Of a DNA stretch of 42,709 nt, positions 22,234-29,671 are shown in pieces (position 1 is the stretch's first letter; each line of letters starts with the position of its first letter). The notes beneath the pieces were generated by a model that worked only from the letters and a program-made list of their open reading frames with translations, did not search any database and had not been told where the DNA came from. Where the stretch lies: IMG/VR virus record IMGVR_UViG_3300044684_000123, positions 1 through 42,709 of that record. The stretch is one strand, 5' to 3'. Source of the DNA: a virus. A program made the position numbers and the translations under genes.

Positions 22234-22434
22234 TCAGGCTGCGGATGGCTGTCGCTTGATGGCGGATTCGATCTCGCCAATGACGATCCGGCACTTATGC
22301 TTCGGCAGGTAGCGCCAATGGCCGCGCGCGTCCTGTACGTAGTAGATCGCAGACGTACGTCCGTCGTCATGGGTGCTCAGTACACGCCTATGGAGCTTGC
22401 CGCGAACGGTTACGTCATCGCGTTGCACTTGCAT
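22234..22434 (-). CDS. Small hypothetical protein, first gene below operator O2
   Basis: 66 aa from ATG 22434, 7 nt after AAGGGGA; an ATG at 22440 in the same frame is too close to the ribosome site. Beta-rich with VTVRGKLHRRVLSTHDDGRT, AIYYVQDARGHWRYLPKHKC and a C-terminal IGEIESAIKRQ. No family assigned. Confidence 0.55.
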   Translation of the reverse strand: MQVQRDDVTVRGKLHRRVLSTHDDGRTSAIYYVQDARGHWRYLPKHKCRIVIGEIESAIKRQPSAA

Positions 22435-22471
22435 CGTCATTCCCCTTCGTGTTTGTGATTGCGGTGTGGTA

Positions 22472-22507
22472 ATTCTGCGCCGCGTTCACGAACATGAATA
22501 TTTGATT
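22472..22507 (-). promoter_or_regulatory. Operator O2 (TTCACG-N4-TGAA) and promoter
   Basis: TTCACGAACATGAA at 22485-22498 with -10-like CAGAAT (minus) at 22477-22472. The adjoining AATCAAATATTCAT is identical to that at O1. It would drive the genes from 22434 leftward. Confidence 0.6.
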
Positions 22508-22535
22508 GTATTAATCGCGAACGCGGCGACGATAG

Positions 22536-22865
22536 CTAGGCGGCGCGCGCCTGGCTTGTCAGATGCCAGCCACCCCGGCAGTGCTGGCATTGATACGCAC
22601 GAACCGGCGCGCGCTTGCCGGCCTCGATGCTCGCCTGGATGCGCGCCATTGCCACCTGCGCCTGTTCCTCGCTGCGGTAGCGTTCTTTCACGCAAACCAT
22701 TTCCCCAGTCGGCAACCGATACCCGACCACCTTGTGGTCCATCACCACCAGGGCAGCGCGAGCGTCACGGATCAGGTGCGCCAGTGCGCGGTTGTATTTC
22801 TTCCCGCGCCCGTGGTGCTCGCGCGTCAGGCGTGCGCGCTGGCGTGCGAATTCGGCGGCGTTCAT
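22536..22865 (-). CDS. Hypothetical protein with C-terminal zinc-knuckle-like end
   Basis: 109 aa from ATG 22865 (ATGA overlap). The basic N-terminus (FARQRARLTREHHGRGKKYN) is followed by VVMDHKVVGYRLPTGEMVCV and a helical EEQAQVAMARIQASIEAG. The end YQCQHCRGGWHLTSQ (C-x2-C-x4-H) suggests one metal-binding knuckle. Function unknown; nucleic-acid binding is plausible from the basic start and knuckle. Confidence 0.6.
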   Translation of the reverse strand: MNAAEFARQRARLTREHHGRGKKYNRALAHLIRDARAALVVMDHKVVGYRLPTGEMVCVKERYRSEEQAQVAMARIQASIEAGKRAPVRAYQCQHCRGGWHLTSQARAA

Positions 22866-23068
22866 GGCGCTGCCCCAGGACGACGCGGGCGCGGCGGCGG
22901 GGGCATGTACGACGCCATCGCGCAAAGCGCCTCCATTTCGGCCGCCAGGACGGCAAGCGCCTTGGCAAGCTGAATACGCGTCAAGTCGGTGGTGCTGCCG
23001 CGCCTATATTGCTTCACGATGCGCAGCGCGTCGTTCGCAGCCTGGCATTGCGATACGCGTATCATCAT
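22862..23068 (-). CDS. Small hypothetical protein
   Basis: 68 aa; starts at the ATGATG at 23068/23065, with AAGGGGA upstream. Helical (SQCQAANDALRIVKQYRRGS, TRIQLAKALAVLAAEMEALC) with a Pro/Arg-rich tail (MPPPPRPRRPGAAP). Coupled to both neighbours. No family known. Confidence 0.55.
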   Translation of the reverse strand: MMIRVSQCQAANDALRIVKQYRRGSTTDLTRIQLAKALAVLAAEMEALCAMASYMPPPPRPRRPGAAP

Positions 23069-23454
23069 TTCCCCTTCGCCCGCGCGAGTGTGCGCAAGGC
23101 ATCCTCAACGGAGCGCCAAACGTCTGCAGCGCCGCCGTTATCGTTGACGGCGCGCAGATACGCCGCTTGCTTGTCGGTGGGGCGCCCCGTGGCCGATTTC
23201 ACATCGGCCGCGATGTACACGCCCACCGTGCTGCCCACCATGTCCTGCGTGATGATGCGTGGCGCCAGGCCAAACAGGTCGCCGAACCCTGGCGGCAACC
23301 CCGTGTCGAACGGACGCGGGTTTTTAATCAGAATGTCGCCGTTCGGCAGGCGGTGAACGTCCCCCGTCCAGCCGCGCCCGACGTTCGCCCGAAACAGCAG
23401 GCATTCGCCGGCCAGCGCGTTGCGGATTTCGTTCTGGATTTTGTGTTCGCTCAC
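23065..23454 (-). CDS. VRR-NUC domain nuclease
   Basis: 129 aa from GTG 23454 (GTGA overlap). The VRR-NUC (PD-(D/E)XK) pattern is visible: an N-terminal EHKIQNEIRNALAGECLLFR with its helix Glu, GFGDLFGLAPRII with the catalytic Asp, VGVYIAADVKSATGRPTDKQ as the D/ExK strand (Asp-Val-Lys instead of the usual Glu-x-Lys), and a following helix with the conserved Gln. A VNDNGG motif is at about residue 103. Such small phage nucleases probably act on branched DNA during replication or packaging. Next to the Mom-like gene. Confidence 0.75.
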   Translation of the reverse strand: MSEHKIQNEIRNALAGECLLFRANVGRGWTGDVHRLPNGDILIKNPRPFDTGLPPGFGDLFGLAPRIITQDMVGSTVGVYIAADVKSATGRPTDKQAAYLRAVNDNGGAADVWRSVEDALRTLARAKGK

Positions 23455-24086
23455 GCTGCACTCTCCGACGCCGGCACGTTGTCGTTCGCTATCTTACCAA
23501 GGTGCATAACGAACTTGTGCTTGTGGTACGAGCCAACGCGCGTATGGCCAAGCGCAATCATTTGCGCCTTGGTTCTGTTTGTTGTTGCCTTTGGCGCGAC
23601 TTGCCGCCCTTCGGCATCAAGCCATCGCGGGTATGGGCCAGTGCGCCCCACGTAGTCCCAGTTCGATGCCTTGTAGACGTGGCCGGTATGGCCCTGGCTT
23701 TCATCGGCATATGTGACCAGCGAAACGAAACGCCCATCGCGCCGAATCATTTTCACGCTGCGCGCGAGCAGGAAACTGGCAGCATTCTTCGGGACGCCAG
23801 GCAGGATCACCATTCGCGTTAGCGAAAGAACTCGCTTCCATTGCTCGCGATTGACGCTCTCGCAAGCAACACGCGTTGGCGGCAGCCACCATGCTACACC
23901 GCACAGCATACCGTCGCTTTTCCGGAACAGCCCATGTACGTACACTGCAGTGTTGCTTCCACCGCGCGAGTAATGATGCGCTCGCACCATATCCTGCGCG
24001 TCCTTCAACGGCGCATTGGACACGAACCAGTCCGACTTGCGGAATTTCGGCTCGTTGTCGTTCGCCGCAATCTTACGCTCGCTCAC
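23451..24086 (-). CDS. Mom-like DNA modification protein (GNAT-type fold), putative
   Basis: 211 aa from GTG 24086, which has GGAGCGAAC at ideal spacing; an ATG at 24104 is also in frame. The central block is LSLTRMVILPGVPKNAASFL, LARSVKMIRRDG, FVSLVTYADESQGHTGHVYK and ASNWDYVGRTGPYPRW. This combination (P-x-NAASF, TYAD..GH.G..Y.A.NW.Y.G) is how I recognise the family of phage proteins related to Mu Mom, which modifies adenine to evade host restriction. It carries ANDN motifs at both ends (IAANDNEP near the start, IANDNVPA near the end). The call is from motif memory; an unrelated GNAT-like function remains possible. Confidence 0.65.
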   Translation of the reverse strand: MSERKIAANDNEPKFRKSDWFVSNAPLKDAQDMVRAHHYSRGGSNTAVYVHGLFRKSDGMLCGVAWWLPPTRVACESVNREQWKRVLSLTRMVILPGVPKNAASFLLARSVKMIRRDGRFVSLVTYADESQGHTGHVYKASNWDYVGRTGPYPRWLDAEGRQVAPKATTNRTKAQMIALGHTRVGSYHKHKFVMHLGKIANDNVPASESAA

Positions 24087-24204
24087 GTTCGCTCCATTTC
24101 TCAATCGAACACATCACCCACATTGTAACCAGGAACGGAAGGGCCGCGATCAAACTGGCCGCAACGACGGCAGCCAGGATGATGCGCAGCCCGCGCCGCT
24201 TCAC
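24073..24204 (-). CDS. Small single-pass membrane protein
   Basis: 43 aa from GTG 24204 (GTGA overlap with the ParB-like stop) to TAA 24073. Basic start (VKRRGLR) and one strong transmembrane helix (IILAAVVAASLIAALPFLVT), then a charged tail (EKWSERERA). Its last codons overlap the start of the Mom-like gene. Coupled position supports expression; function unknown. Confidence 0.5.
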   Translation of the reverse strand: MKRRGLRIILAAVVAASLIAALPFLVTMWVMCSIEKWSERERA

Positions 24205-25166
24205 GCTGCGTCAGCCAGGTCCGTCTGCGCAGCCTTCGCCGCTGCTTCGCGCGCCTTCGCTTCCTGCTTTTCGCGGGCATCCTTCACCAGCGCGGCTGTG
24301 CTCATCAGTTCGGCGAGTGCGCCGGCAGTCACCTGAACGACAACCTGTCCGTATTGCGCCGGGTCATCTTCGGCCAGCTTCACGGCGGCGCGAGCCTGCG
24401 TGTCCAGCCCTTCATCGCTGAACCAGTTCAGCGTCTTTTCGACTTCATCCACGACGCCACGCGGCAGGCTCTTGCCGTTCATCGTGCCGGCCGTCACCTT
24501 CTTTTTCCCCTGCGCGCGCGCCTTACCCGCCGCGTCTGCCAGCACCTTGCCAGCATCGTCGCCGTGCTTGCGCACCACGTCCACCGCGACGGCGGCCGAT
24601 ACAGCGCCGGCAGCTACCATGCCCTGCACATCGCAGTCCGCGTTCGCGAGCATCAGCAGCTGCGCGACGTGCTGCGGCGTCTTTCCGACTTTCTGCGCGA
24701 TGCGGGCATTGTCCCAGCCGAACGCGCGCAGGCGCTTGTATCCGGCGGCGACTTCCAGCGGCGACAGACTGCGCCCTTCGCGGCTGGTGATGATGCGTGC
24801 GGTGCGCTCTGCGTCGTTGCCTTCGAACGGCACGATGGACACCCACACGTCGCCCTTGTCGTCGGCAAGCGGCACACCATTCGCGACGCACATGCGCAGG
24901 GCGCGCACGCGGCGGTGGCCGTCCACGATCCACACGCCGCCTTCGGCGCGCGGGCGCACTTCCAGAGCGGGATACTGGCCGCCCTGGGCGATGTAGTCCG
25001 CCAGGCGTTCGATGCTCTGCTGGAAAGTCTCTCCGGTTTCCGGGTCCACTGCGGTTTCGTCGCGCAGATTGAAGCCGGGTTCTTCGTGGATATCTTCCAG
25101 GCGAACCAGGCGTGCGTCTGCGCGCTTGATGGTGCCGTCTTTCTGCATCTGTTTAAACGAAGTCAT
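24201..25166 (-). CDS. ParB/Spo0J-like protein
   Basis: 321 aa. ParB N-terminal nuclease-like domain with DIHEEPGFNLRDETA, QYPALEVRPRAEGGVWIVDG, and the box GHRRVRALRM, followed by an HTH region (LSPLEVAAGYKRLRAFGWDN, ARIAQKVGKTPQHVAQLLM). Helical C-terminal half with VTAGALAELMSTAALVKDAR and an Ala/Lys-rich end. There is no ParA homologue in the window, so plasmid-type partition is unlikely. Stand-alone phage ParB-like proteins are thought to act as DNA-binding or CTP-switch proteins in replication or regulation. A GTTTAAAC palindrome is inside the fourth to sixth codons (25151-25158). Confidence 0.85.
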   Translation of the reverse strand: MTSFKQMQKDGTIKRADARLVRLEDIHEEPGFNLRDETAVDPETGETFQQSIERLADYIAQGGQYPALEVRPRAEGGVWIVDGHRRVRALRMCVANGVPLADDKGDVWVSIVPFEGNDAERTARIITSREGRSLSPLEVAAGYKRLRAFGWDNARIAQKVGKTPQHVAQLLMLANADCDVQGMVAAGAVSAAVAVDVVRKHGDDAGKVLADAAGKARAQGKKKVTAGTMNGKSLPRGVVDEVEKTLNWFSDEGLDTQARAAVKLAEDDPAQYGQVVVQVTAGALAELMSTAALVKDAREKQEAKAREAAAKAAQTDLADAA

Positions 25167-25181
25167 GTTTGCTCCATGTGG

Positions 25182-25556
25182 TTAGAGAAGGTCCAGCTGT
25201 TCCATCGGCATGTCGGGCCACGTCAGCGCGCCCTTCGATGCGTTTGCGCGCCAGTGGATCACGCGCATATTTCCGTGCCAGTGCAGGCCGCTGACGATCT
25301 TGCCACGCAACGGCACGATATGGTCCACCACGTACTGTTCGCCGGTTTCGCGCGTCAGGCGTTCTGCTTCGGCGTACATTGCGCGGATTGCTTCCAGGTC
25401 TGCCCAGGGCGGCGTGCGCTCGCGCTCGATGCGTCTGCGACGGGCGCCATGCACCCAGGACATGCGATGAATCGGGGCGCGCTGTTTCTGGATGACGAAC
25501 AGCGGCCCAGCGTGGAATCCACCTTCAAGCGGCAGCGCGTTCACGTGTGCCCCCAT
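25182..25556 (-). CDS. HNH-type endonuclease-like protein
   Basis: 124 aa. The motif YVVDHIVPLRGKIVSGLHWH followed by NMRVIHWRANASKGA is the D-H-I-x-P...G-L-H...N...N-x-x-K pattern of small phage HNH/EndoVII-like nucleases. A helical EAIRAMYAEAERLTRETGEQ precedes it. ATG 25556 gives a 32-bp overlap with the zinc protein upstream. It may cut DNA during recombination or packaging. There is no intron context. Confidence 0.7.
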   Translation of the reverse strand: MGAHVNALPLEGGFHAGPLFVIQKQRAPIHRMSWVHGARRRRIERERTPPWADLEAIRAMYAEAERLTRETGEQYVVDHIVPLRGKIVSGLHWHGNMRVIHWRANASKGALTWPDMPMEQLDLL

Positions 25557-25875
25557 GCGCCGCCACCAGCGCGTCGTGATCTTCCTGCGTCATATCCCGC
25601 GTCCAGAAATCCGGGTCGCCTGGGAAACGGTCGCTGCCGTCCTTGCGATGCCAGCAGTACAGCGAGCCACGCCGATGCGGGAAATGGTATGCGCCGCAGT
25701 CGCAACGCATCGCCGTAGTGTCGCGGTTCGTCATCCAGCGGTCGATGCGGTAGTTCTTCTTTCCGCACGTGCGGCATGGCGGATAGGAACGACGGTCGTA
25801 TTTATCCGGGTGCAGCTTCAGCACCCGGCGCGCGTCGCACTCGCGGCATCGGCAATGGAAGCGCTTCGCGGCCAT
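25525..25875 (-). CDS. Zinc-ribbon protein of unknown function
   Basis: 116 aa from ATG 25875. Cys-rich: FHCRCRECDARR, YPPCRTCGKKNYR, MRCDCGAYHFPHRRGSLYC, so at least two zinc sites of C-x2-C type, the second ending in HR-x4-CWHRK. The C-terminus is acidic (DPDFWTRDMTQEDHDAL). Common in phage early operons beside HNH genes; a nucleic-acid binding role is inferred. Confidence 0.65.
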   Translation of the reverse strand: MAAKRFHCRCRECDARRVLKLHPDKYDRRSYPPCRTCGKKNYRIDRWMTNRDTTAMRCDCGAYHFPHRRGSLYCWHRKDGSDRFPGDPDFWTRDMTQEDHDALVAAHGGTRERAAA

Positions 25876-25878
25876 GAT

Positions 25879-26040
25879 TCAGTCGCGCGGCGTCTTGCGC
25901 TTCACCTGGTTGGCCGGATGCAGCAGGTGCTTCTGGCCCAGGCGTTCGACAGCTTCCTGGCGGCGCGCTTCGGTGCGCTCGCGCATCTGGCGCACCACGT
26001 CGTCGGTGATGACGCCGTGCAGCGGGTTGGTCGATTTCAT
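25879..26040 (-). CDS. Small hypothetical protein
   Basis: 53 aa from ATG 26040 with AAGGGGCAGAT upstream. Starts MKSTNPLHGVITDDVVRQMR and continues as a charged helix (TEARRQEAVERLGQKHLLHP) with a basic end (NQVKRKTPRD). No family known. Confidence 0.6.
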   Translation of the reverse strand: MKSTNPLHGVITDDVVRQMRERTEARRQEAVERLGQKHLLHPANQVKRKTPRD

Positions 26041-26049
26041 ATCTGCCCC

Positions 26050-26202
26050 TTAGATCGCGTAGGAAAACAGCACGCCGAACAGCAGGGACGCGCAACCAGC
26101 GGCCGCGCATTGGAGCGCCAGGCGCTTGCTGCCGTGCACGCGATCCATCAGCGCGACGGCAGCGAACAGGAATGCGACCAGTGCGAAAATCACGGAATAC
26201 AT
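26050..26202 (-). CDS. Small two-pass membrane protein, first gene below operator O3
   Basis: 50 aa from ATG 26202 with CTAGGGGCTG upstream. Two hydrophobic helices (VIFALVAFLFAAVALM and CAAAGCASLLFGVLFSYAI) separated by a basic loop (DRVHGSKRL). Likely inner-membrane hairpin; function unknown. Confidence 0.6.
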   Translation of the reverse strand: MYSVIFALVAFLFAAVALMDRVHGSKRLALQCAAAGCASLLFGVLFSYAI

Positions 26203-26234
26203 TTCAGCCCCTAGAAAATGATTTGCTGAAATGG

Positions 26235-26258
26235 ATTCTAAGCGTTCACGCCTATGAA
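26235..26258 (-). promoter_or_regulatory. Operator O3 (TTCACG-N4-TGAA) and promoter
   Basis: TTCACGCCTATGAA at 26245-26258 with -10-like TAGAAT (minus) at 26240-26235, starting transcription about 25 nt ahead of the 50-aa membrane protein gene and the ParB/Mom block. Confidence 0.6.
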
Positions 26259-26293
26259 TGAGAAATCGTGAAAATCAATCGTGCAGCGTGAAC

Positions 26294-27703
26294 CTATGCA
26301 GCGCGTCTATTGCGGAAGCCGAAGCGCTTTCTCGCCCACTGCATCGGGAAGTCGTAGCCGCGCTTGCGGCCCAGCGCCACCCAGTCGTCCAGCGTCTTGC
26401 AGTCCTGTTCCTCGCGCTTGCGCATCGCGCGCACGCGCTGTTTGTCGGCTTCGGTCATCTTCACCAGCTCGCCTTCGCCGACTTCGATTTCCTTGGCTTC
26501 GGCCAGCAGAATTTTCCCGCACGTGCATTTGTTCGGGATCGGCCGGCGCCACTGGCGGAAACAGCCGTCGCATGTGATCGGTGGTGGCGGCCCGTTGTCG
26601 TTCGCGTGTTTCTTCCCCTTCGCGCGTCCTTCCAGGTCCCATTCGCGTTCGTCGTCCGGGAAACCGTGCCGGCTCGAATTCCCCGCATGGTCATTGATGA
26701 TGCCGGGTCGGCCCCCCTTCGGCCGCATGCAGCGCATCGATTCCTGCAGATACTTAGACAGCGACATGGTGGGGTTCGCCAGTATCGCCGCATCAATCGT
26801 CACGGGCTTGCCAGCCCACGCTGACAGGTCGAAGCCTTCGCCGAACAGTCCGACGTTCCATAGCACTTTGATTTCGTCGTTCGCGTACGCCTGGATGACG
26901 CGCTTGCGCTCCGCGTCATCCGTTCCGCCATCCAGGTGTGCCGCAGGAATGCCGGCAGAATTGAACAGGTCGGCCATGTACCGACTGTGAGCCACGTTCA
27001 CCGCGTAGCCGACCGTCAGCAGGCCGCCCGCGTTGCGCTTCCAGTGCGTGACGATATCGCCGATGATCTTCGGTTCGCGCATGCGCTGTTCGGCGTCGCC
27101 CTTCGCGAAATCGCCCATCTGCTTACGCGCGCCCTTCATATCTGGCGTGCTCGGCGCGTATATCTCATACGGCGCCAGGTTCCCCATCTGGATCAGTTCG
27201 GCCGTCGTCGGCCCCAACACCATTTCATCGAAGTATTCGCCCAGGCCCGTGCCATCCAGGCGCCAGGGCGTTCCCGTCAGGCCGATGTGGTATGCGTTCG
27301 GCCACGCGGCCATGATCGCCGCCCAGCCTGCCGCGCCGATGTGGTGGCACTCGTCCCATATGACTGCTTTAGGTTCGGGCAATTTCGCGAGCCGGTTTTT
27401 CAGCGTGTCGATGCTGCAAACCTGCACGCGAGCATTGATGTACATCGGATGGCCAGCGGCGATGAACGAATGCGGAAGCGCGCAGTCGTTGAACGTACCA
27501 CTGGTCTGCTTCAGCAGTTCCTGGCGATGACAGTTAAAGAAGGTCGTCTGTTCGCGGCGCGCGAAAGCCTGCGCGATGAACGCAGCAATGACGGTTTTGC
27601 CGCCACCAGGCGGAAGCACGATCAGCACGCGACGCACGCGACGCAGCGCTTGCCCCGCGCGCGTCACAAGGTCCGACTGGTAGTCTCTAAGTAGTATAGC
27701 CAT
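26294..27703 (-). CDS. SF2 DNA helicase (DEAD/DEAH-like) with C-terminal zinc finger
   Basis: 469 aa. Helicase motifs: Q-motif area LLRDYQSDLVTRAGQAL, I at LIVLPPGGGKTVIAAF, Ia near FFNCHRQELLKQ, II at VIWDECHHIGAAGW, III at GLTGTPWRLDG, then the second RecA-like domain with KVLWNVGLFGEGFDL and QESMRCMRPKGGR (motif VI). A linker contains HANDNG, followed by a zinc finger CDGCFRQWRRPIPNKCTCG and a basic C-terminal domain. It is a phage replication/recombination helicase of the UvsW/RadD-like type. Its start is 54-100 bp from the divergent winged-helix gene. Confidence 0.88.
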   Translation of the reverse strand: MAILLRDYQSDLVTRAGQALRRVRRVLIVLPPGGGKTVIAAFIAQAFARREQTTFFNCHRQELLKQTSGTFNDCALPHSFIAAGHPMYINARVQVCSIDTLKNRLAKLPEPKAVIWDECHHIGAAGWAAIMAAWPNAYHIGLTGTPWRLDGTGLGEYFDEMVLGPTTAELIQMGNLAPYEIYAPSTPDMKGARKQMGDFAKGDAEQRMREPKIIGDIVTHWKRNAGGLLTVGYAVNVAHSRYMADLFNSAGIPAAHLDGGTDDAERKRVIQAYANDEIKVLWNVGLFGEGFDLSAWAGKPVTIDAAILANPTMSLSKYLQESMRCMRPKGGRPGIINDHAGNSSRHGFPDDEREWDLEGRAKGKKHANDNGPPPPITCDGCFRQWRRPIPNKCTCGKILLAEAKEIEVGEGELVKMTEADKQRVRAMRKREEQDCKTLDDWVALGRKRGYDFPMQWARKRFGFRNRRAA

Positions 27704-27802
27704 ATCTTATTTTCATCACGATTCGGCCATCATAACCGATGCGCGCGGCAACGTGTTGTGTTGGCCGCCCGACAGGTGCCCCCTACATCAACAGAACGGA
27801 GA

Positions 27803-28231
27803 ATGCACGCGATGCACAGGGCGCGGCAATACGAATATGGTTTGGTAACAGCGCGGCTGGTGCTCGATATAATGCGCACCATCGCATCGGTTTTCCTTAC
27901 CGAAGATTGCGCATCATCGGCCGCAGACTTCGCAATGATTAGCGCAGGTTTGTTCATCGGCCAGGCTGAAGGCAAGCCGATGACAGCAACAAAGCTCGCA
28001 TCATACATCGGGATGCCGCGCTCCACGTTGGTTAGAAAGCTGCACGAACTGCAGGGCGCCGGGATAGTGAAACCCGCGCTCAAAGGATGGCGCATAAACA
28101 CGGACGATCCGCAAGTGCAGGCGCGCTTAGATGCGTGCAAAACTCAGACGTTGCAGCTGCTGCGGAAAGCCACAGGCGAAGTGTCCAGATTGGACAGTAT
28201 GGCAATTGAACGGCAAAAATCGCACGCGTAG
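27803..28231 (+). CDS. Winged-helix regulator
   Basis: 142 aa from ATG 27803 (an ATG at 27812 is equally possible). The N-terminal helical part (YEYGLVTARLVLDIMRTIAS) is followed by a winged HTH at about residues 70-110 (GKPMTATKLASYIGMPRSTL, VRKLHELQGAGIVKPALKG, WRINTDD), of the MarR/IclR-like shape. It is the first rightward gene, divergent from the leftward helicase operon, the position where phage lysogeny regulators often lie. Its targets are unknown. Confidence 0.65.
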   Translation: MHAMHRARQYEYGLVTARLVLDIMRTIASVFLTEDCASSAADFAMISAGLFIGQAEGKPMTATKLASYIGMPRSTLVRKLHELQGAGIVKPALKGWRINTDDPQVQARLDACKTQTLQLLRKATGEVSRLDSMAIERQKSHA

Positions 28232-28288
28232 AAACGTTCGTACACAAGCGAGCAGCCTAGTTCATCGTATCTCACGTTGTGTAAATAC

Positions 28289-28314
28289 AACTCACGCGGC
28301 TTCACGCATGAGTT
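28289..28314 (+). promoter_or_regulatory. Inverted repeat upstream of the recombination operon
   Basis: AACTCA and TGAGTT are separated by 14 bases, with two CACG(C) units inside, including TTCACGCATGAG, which is half-like to the O1-O4 operators. It ends 30 bp before the RecE-like start. Probably a regulator site; identity uncertain. Confidence 0.4.
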
Positions 28315-28344
28315 AGACTACGGATTCACTCACTACCTGGGGAA

Positions 28345-29511
28345 ATGATGAAGCCCGGAATCTATCCGAACATTTCGAACGCCGACTACCACGGCGGTGA
28401 CGGTGTTTCGAACTCGATGCTGTGCGTGCTGCGCGAGAAATCGCCGATGCACCTGAAGGCGCTGCGTGATGCGGCGAACGATAACGAGCCGACACCTGCG
28501 CAGTTCATCGGCACCGCATTTCATTGCCTGGTTCTTGAACCGGCGGAATTCGCGAAGAACTACTGCCTGGGCCTGCGAATGCAGGACGTGCCGGACGCGA
28601 TTGATGATCGCGAAGTGTTGGTGCGCATGGTGGAAGAACTGAACGCCACCAGGCTTCCGAAGCTGCCGACCGGCGGCGCGAAGGCCGATATGGTCGAACT
28701 CATCTTCGCGGAAGGGCTGCACGAAGAACCCGTGATGGATCGCGCCGCGCTCGAAGCCATGAAGGGCACCGAACTGAAGGCGATCATTCAGCGGGCGAAC
28801 GAAAGCCGCCCCGGCAAGCTGTCCACCAGCGGCAACCGTCATGAACTCGCCGAATTGCTGCGCGCGAATGGCCGCCAGGTCAAGCTGTGGTCAGACGTGC
28901 AAGCCGAATGGCTGAAGAACAACGGGCACCGCCAGGTGCTGACGGCCGAACAGTGGGACCAGCTGCACCGCATGCGCGACGCAGTGATGGCGCACCCGGC
29001 TGCGAAGGCGCTGCTGACTGGCTGCAAATACGTCACCGAACATTCGGTGTATGCTCGCGATCCGCAGACGGGCGAACTGCGCCGCTGCCGCCCCGACTTG
29101 TGGCGCTTCGACGGCATCCTGGGTGATCTGAAATCGACGGAAGATGCCAGCCCCGAAGCGTTCGCGCGCTCGATTGCGAAGTGGGGATACGACGTACAGC
29201 ACCCGTACTATCTCGACACGATCAATCTGGCGCTGGAACAGTCGCCGCCGGACGAATTTGCATCGCATCCGACCAGCGCCAAGGCGTTCGTGTTCGTCGT
29301 GGTCGAAAAGTCGCCGCCGCACGCCGTGGCCGTGTACATCCTGGATGAAGCCAGCGTGGCCCTGGGGCGCGCGAAATATCGTGCGGGACTCGACACCTAC
29401 GCCGAATGCAAGCGCACTGGCGTGTGGCCAGGGTATGGCGATATGGTGCAAACTATCAGTGTGCCGCAGTGGCACCTGAACCAAAATTCGCATCTTGTAG
29501 GGGCAGCATAA
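28345..29511 (+). CDS. RecE-like PD-(D/E)XK exonuclease
   Basis: 388 aa from ATGATG at 28345 after CTGGGGAA. The N-terminus (GIYPNISNADYHGGDGVSNS, then MLCVLREKSPMHLKAL) is the DUF3799/RecE signature. The catalytic region holds YARDPQTGELRRCRPDLWRF, then DGILGDLKSTEDASPEAF with D..D-x-K, and the final helix motif KWGYDVQHPYYLD (QxxxY). An insertion of about 110 residues in the middle contains a SAP/Rho-like segment (MKGTELKAIIQRANESRPGK). An ANDNEP motif lies near residue 45. It resects dsDNA 5' ends to feed single-strand annealing or exchange. Confidence 0.85.
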   Translation: MMKPGIYPNISNADYHGGDGVSNSMLCVLREKSPMHLKALRDAANDNEPTPAQFIGTAFHCLVLEPAEFAKNYCLGLRMQDVPDAIDDREVLVRMVEELNATRLPKLPTGGAKADMVELIFAEGLHEEPVMDRAALEAMKGTELKAIIQRANESRPGKLSTSGNRHELAELLRANGRQVKLWSDVQAEWLKNNGHRQVLTAEQWDQLHRMRDAVMAHPAAKALLTGCKYVTEHSVYARDPQTGELRRCRPDLWRFDGILGDLKSTEDASPEAFARSIAKWGYDVQHPYYLDTINLALEQSPPDEFASHPTSAKAFVFVVVEKSPPHAVAVYILDEASVALGRAKYRAGLDTYAECKRTGVWPGYGDMVQTISVPQWHLNQNSHLVGAA

Positions 29512-29512
29512 A

Positions 29513-29671
29513 ATGAAATTCGCAGCACTCATCGCGGCAGCACTCGCGCTCGCCGTCATCATCGCCATGTCGTTCCCGAACGCGACAATCTGGCAGGTCG
29601 CGCTGGCGCCGGCTGCCGTGATGTTCGCTGCGTTCGCTTTCAATTTTCGTAAGGGGCAACAGCAAAAATGA
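29513..29671 (+). CDS. Small two-pass membrane protein
   Basis: 52 aa, ATG 29513 to TGA 29671, coupled by ATGA to the ATPase gene. Two hydrophobic helices (LIAAALALAVIIAMSF and VALAPAAVMFAAFAFNF) and a basic/Gln tail (RKGQQQK). Lies between exonuclease and ATPase. Function unknown. Confidence 0.55.
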   Translation: MKFAALIAAALALAVIIAMSFPNATIWQVALAPAAVMFAAFAFNFRKGQQQK

